A program made the position numbers and the translations under genes. A model generated the notes under the pieces. The model saw only the letters and a list, made by a program, of their open reading frames with translations, was not told the origin of the DNA and did no database searches. This document shows positions 62,330 to 64,000 of a stretch of DNA of 64,000 nt, piece by piece (the first letter of the stretch is position 1; each line of letters opens with the position of its first letter). The DNA is from Sedimenticola selenatireducens DSM 17993 (GTDB taxonomy: Bacteria > Pseudomonadota > Gammaproteobacteria > Chromatiales > Chromatiaceae): contig NZ_ATZE01000014.1 in the NCBI RefSeq assembly GCF_000428045.1, forward strand, positions 15,751-79,750. The letters are read 5' to 3'.

Positions 62330-63665
62330 TGCAACTGTTTTAATTGTTGAGGATGATGCAACTCTGCGTGAAGCGTTGTGCGACACCCTGGAGTTATCAG
62401 GCTATGGCGTGGTTTCCGCAATTGACGGGGAAAGTGCGCTTAAGGTGCTGGGTTCACAATCTGTTGGTCTGGTCATCAGCGATGTACAGATGCTTCCCAT
62501 GGATGGGCATCAGTTGCTTGCCAGGATCAAATCCCGTTTTCCGGCCATGCCGGTGCTGATGATGACCGCGTTCGGCAATATAGAAAAAGCGGTTGCAGCG
62601 ATGCGAAATGGTGCCACGGATTACCTGGCCAAACCGTTTGAGCCGGCACTTCTGATCGAAAAGGTGAAGGCTTGTATTAAGCATATTCAGCCGGTAGACG
62701 AACAGGTGATCGCTGAAGATATCCGTACCCGTGAACTGTTGGGTCTCGCGGGGCGCGTGGCCAGGAGCAGCGCGACAGTCTCGATCGGTGGCGAAAGTGG
62801 AACCGGTAAGGAGGTGTTTGCCCGGTATATTCATCGCCAGTCCCAATGCAGTGAAGGGCCTTTTGTGGCGATCAACTGCGCTGCCATACCGGACAATATG
62901 CTTGAGGCGATGCTGTTCGGTTATGAAAAAGGGGCTTATACAGGGGCTTATAATTCGGCCCCTGGAAAATTTGAGCAGGCACAGGATGGTACGCTGCTGT
63001 TGGATGAAGTCTCTGAAATGAGTTTGCCTCTACAGGCAAAACTGTTACGGGTGTTACAGGAAAGGGAGGTTGAACGGCTGGGTGGCCGCAAGGTGATCCC
63101 CCTTAACGTCAGAATATTGGCGACCACCAATCGAAATCTGCGGGAAGAGGTGGCTGCCGGCCGTTTCCGTGAGGATCTGTTCTATCGTCTGAATGTGTTT
63201 CCCCTGCATCTGTCGCCGCTGCGGGACAGGCCGCGGGATATCCTGCCGCTGGCGCGTTTTCTGCTTCGACGGATTTGCCATTCGCAAAAGATAGTTGAAC
63301 CGAGACTCTCACAGGAAGCGGAACAACGACTGTTGGGGCATAGCTGGCCGGGTAACGTCAGAGAGTTGGATAATGTGATGCAGCGCGCACTGATTCTCTG
63401 TGATGGCACTGAAATATCTCCCGATGCACTCTGCTTTGAAATGGATCTGGTCATGCCGCAACCCGTCCGTGAATCCAATGAGTCGGAGGCCAAAGGCTGT
63501 CTGAGCGATGACCTGCGGTCCATGGAGGAGCGCATGATCCTTGATGCGTTGCGTGAGGATCGTGGGAGTAGAAAAGAGGTTGCCGAGCGTCTCGGTATCA
63601 GTCAACGCACACTGCGTTACAAGATTGCGCGATTACGGGAGGCGGGTGTTGCCATTCCCCGGTGA
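62322..63665 (+). CDS. fleR: sigma-54 response regulator FleR/FlrC
   Basis: A 447-residue regulator with receiver domain (Asp in VISDVQMLPMDGH), AAA+ (Walker A GESGTGKEVFARYI) and HTH (VAERLGISQRTLRYKIARLR). The usual sigma-54 contact loop GAFTGA reads GAYTGA (GYEKGAYTGAYN), with Tyr for Phe. AGGAG site. It activates class III flagellar genes such as fliE, next in line. Confidence 0.92.
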   Translation: MSDATVLIVEDDATLREALCDTLELSGYGVVSAIDGESALKVLGSQSVGLVISDVQMLPMDGHQLLARIKSRFPAMPVLMMTAFGNIEKAVAAMRNGATDYLAKPFEPALLIEKVKACIKHIQPVDEQVIAEDIRTRELLGLAGRVARSSATVSIGGESGTGKEVFARYIHRQSQCSEGPFVAINCAAIPDNMLEAMLFGYEKGAYTGAYNSAPGKFEQAQDGTLLLDEVSEMSLPLQAKLLRVLQEREVERLGGRKVIPLNVRILATTNRNLREEVAAGRFREDLFYRLNVFPLHLSPLRDRPRDILPLARFLLRRICHSQKIVEPRLSQEAEQRLLGHSWPGNVRELDNVMQRALILCDGTEISPDALCFEMDLVMPQPVRESNESEAKGCLSDDLRSMEERMILDALREDRGSRKEVAERLGISQRTLRYKIARLREAGVAIPR

Positions 63666-63667
63666 TA

Positions 63668-63684
63668 TTGGTGCATTTTCTGCA
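63668..63684 (+). promoter_or_regulatory. sigma-54 promoter of fliE
   Basis: ttggtgcattttctgca has GG (63670-63671), a 10-base gap and GC (63682-63683), with good -24 and -12 surroundings. It lies 43 bases before the fliE start; fliE is a known FleR target. Confidence 0.65.
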
Positions 63685-63726
63685 TGCACTTGAATTCAGT
63701 GACACGGTTTTGACGGAATAGAGATA

Positions 63727-64000
63727 ATGACGACGACAAATATAGATCAAGTACTGGCCCAGATACGCACCATGTCCGCCCAGGCTGCGGCCACGCCCAA
63801 AGTGGCTGATGATCCTGCCGGGGCCAGCTTCGGGGATCTATTGACCCAGTCGATCAATCAGGTAAACGAAACCCAACAGCATGCCGGCGAGATGAAGCGA
63901 GCATTTGAGCTCGGTGCGGAAGATGTCAATCTGGCTGAGGTCATGGTAGCTGTCCAGAAGTCCAGTCTCTCTTTTGAAGCCATGCTTCAGGTCCGGAACA
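63727..64000 (+). CDS. fliE: flagellar hook-basal body protein FliE (partial)
   Basis: The first 91 residues of FliE are present: MTTTNIDQVLAQIRTMSAQA, the core GASFGDLLTQSINQVNETQQ, and the conserved NLAEVMVAVQKSSLSFEAML, VRN at the window edge. FliE joins the MS ring to the rod. The gene runs off the right edge a few codons before its end. Confidence 0.93.
   Translation, partial: MTTTNIDQVLAQIRTMSAQAAATPKVADDPAGASFGDLLTQSINQVNETQQHAGEMKRAFELGAEDVNLAEVMVAVQKSSLSFEAMLQVRN

Noticed and set aside
1-64000. CRISPR arrays, prophage or restriction-modification genes
   Set aside because: No regularly spaced repeats, phage structural genes, cas genes or methylase/endonuclease pairs were seen.

Overview
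The window looks like a chromosomal segment of a sulfur-oxidising, probably chemolithotrophic gammaproteobacterium. It carries a sulfur globule envelope protein, an Isp-type membrane-bound [NiFe] hydrogenase, System I cytochrome c maturation genes, a split B12-dependent ribonucleotide reductase and polar-flagellum regulators of the FleQ/FleS/FleR type. Housekeeping blocks (rnr-rlmB, rpsF-rpsR-rplI, dnaB-alr-radA) have the usual gammaproteobacterial order. Genus assignment is inference; no rRNA is present.

Layout. 1-4.4 kb: start of a secreted protein, the split class II ribonucleotide reductase nrdJa/nrdJb with NrdR boxes upstream, and a sulfur globule protein. 4.5-11.5 kb: hydrogenase cluster (protease, HupH/HyaF-like chaperone, HynS-Isp1-Isp2-HynL, an unknown Gly/Ala-rich membrane protein), with a candidate FNR/ANR box. 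11.8-18.4 kb: cytochrome c maturation genes ccmF-ccmH-ccmI plus a convergent ccmG, a beta-propeller protein and small Cys-containing proteins. 18.6-24.3 kb: a CusRS/CopRS-type two-component system and a run of small copper-flavoured genes (Met-rich, DUF2933-like, isoprenylcysteine methyltransferase-like, YHS, DUF5676-like, FAD oxidoreductase). 24.4-41.6 kb: an accessory island of carbon-storage and stress genes (glycogen phosphorylase, cyclopropane synthase, beta-CASP hydrolase, phosphoketolase, glycogen debranching enzyme, transporters). It is littered with gene remnants that look like products of internal deletions: acetate kinase, NhaA, P-type ATPase, MFS transporter, Kef antiporter, phospholipase D and an IS256 fragment. 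42.1-45.7 kb: LemA, an M48 peptidase and a dead IS3-family element. 46.0-55.9 kb: tRNA-Leu and the housekeeping blocks. 55.9-59.3 kb: PilZ, FHA, CorC-like and atypical PilZ genes. 59.5-64 kb: fleQ, fleS, fleR and the start of fliE, with two candidate sigma-54 promoters.

How the parts fit. Hydrogen oxidation by HynSL would pass electrons through Isp1/Isp2 to the quinone pool or to Hdr/Dsr-like sulfur metabolism, which is plausible next to a sulfur globule gene. Phosphoketolase, formerly next to acetate kinase, and the glycogen enzymes would run fermentative or storage metabolism. The island is the most unusual part: at least eight different genes are reduced to terminal fragments, often joined nearly seamlessly to a neighbour, while intact genes between them remain. 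This suggests repeated deletion in a formerly larger stress/energy island. All readings come from inspection of the sequence and recalled family features; no database search was run.
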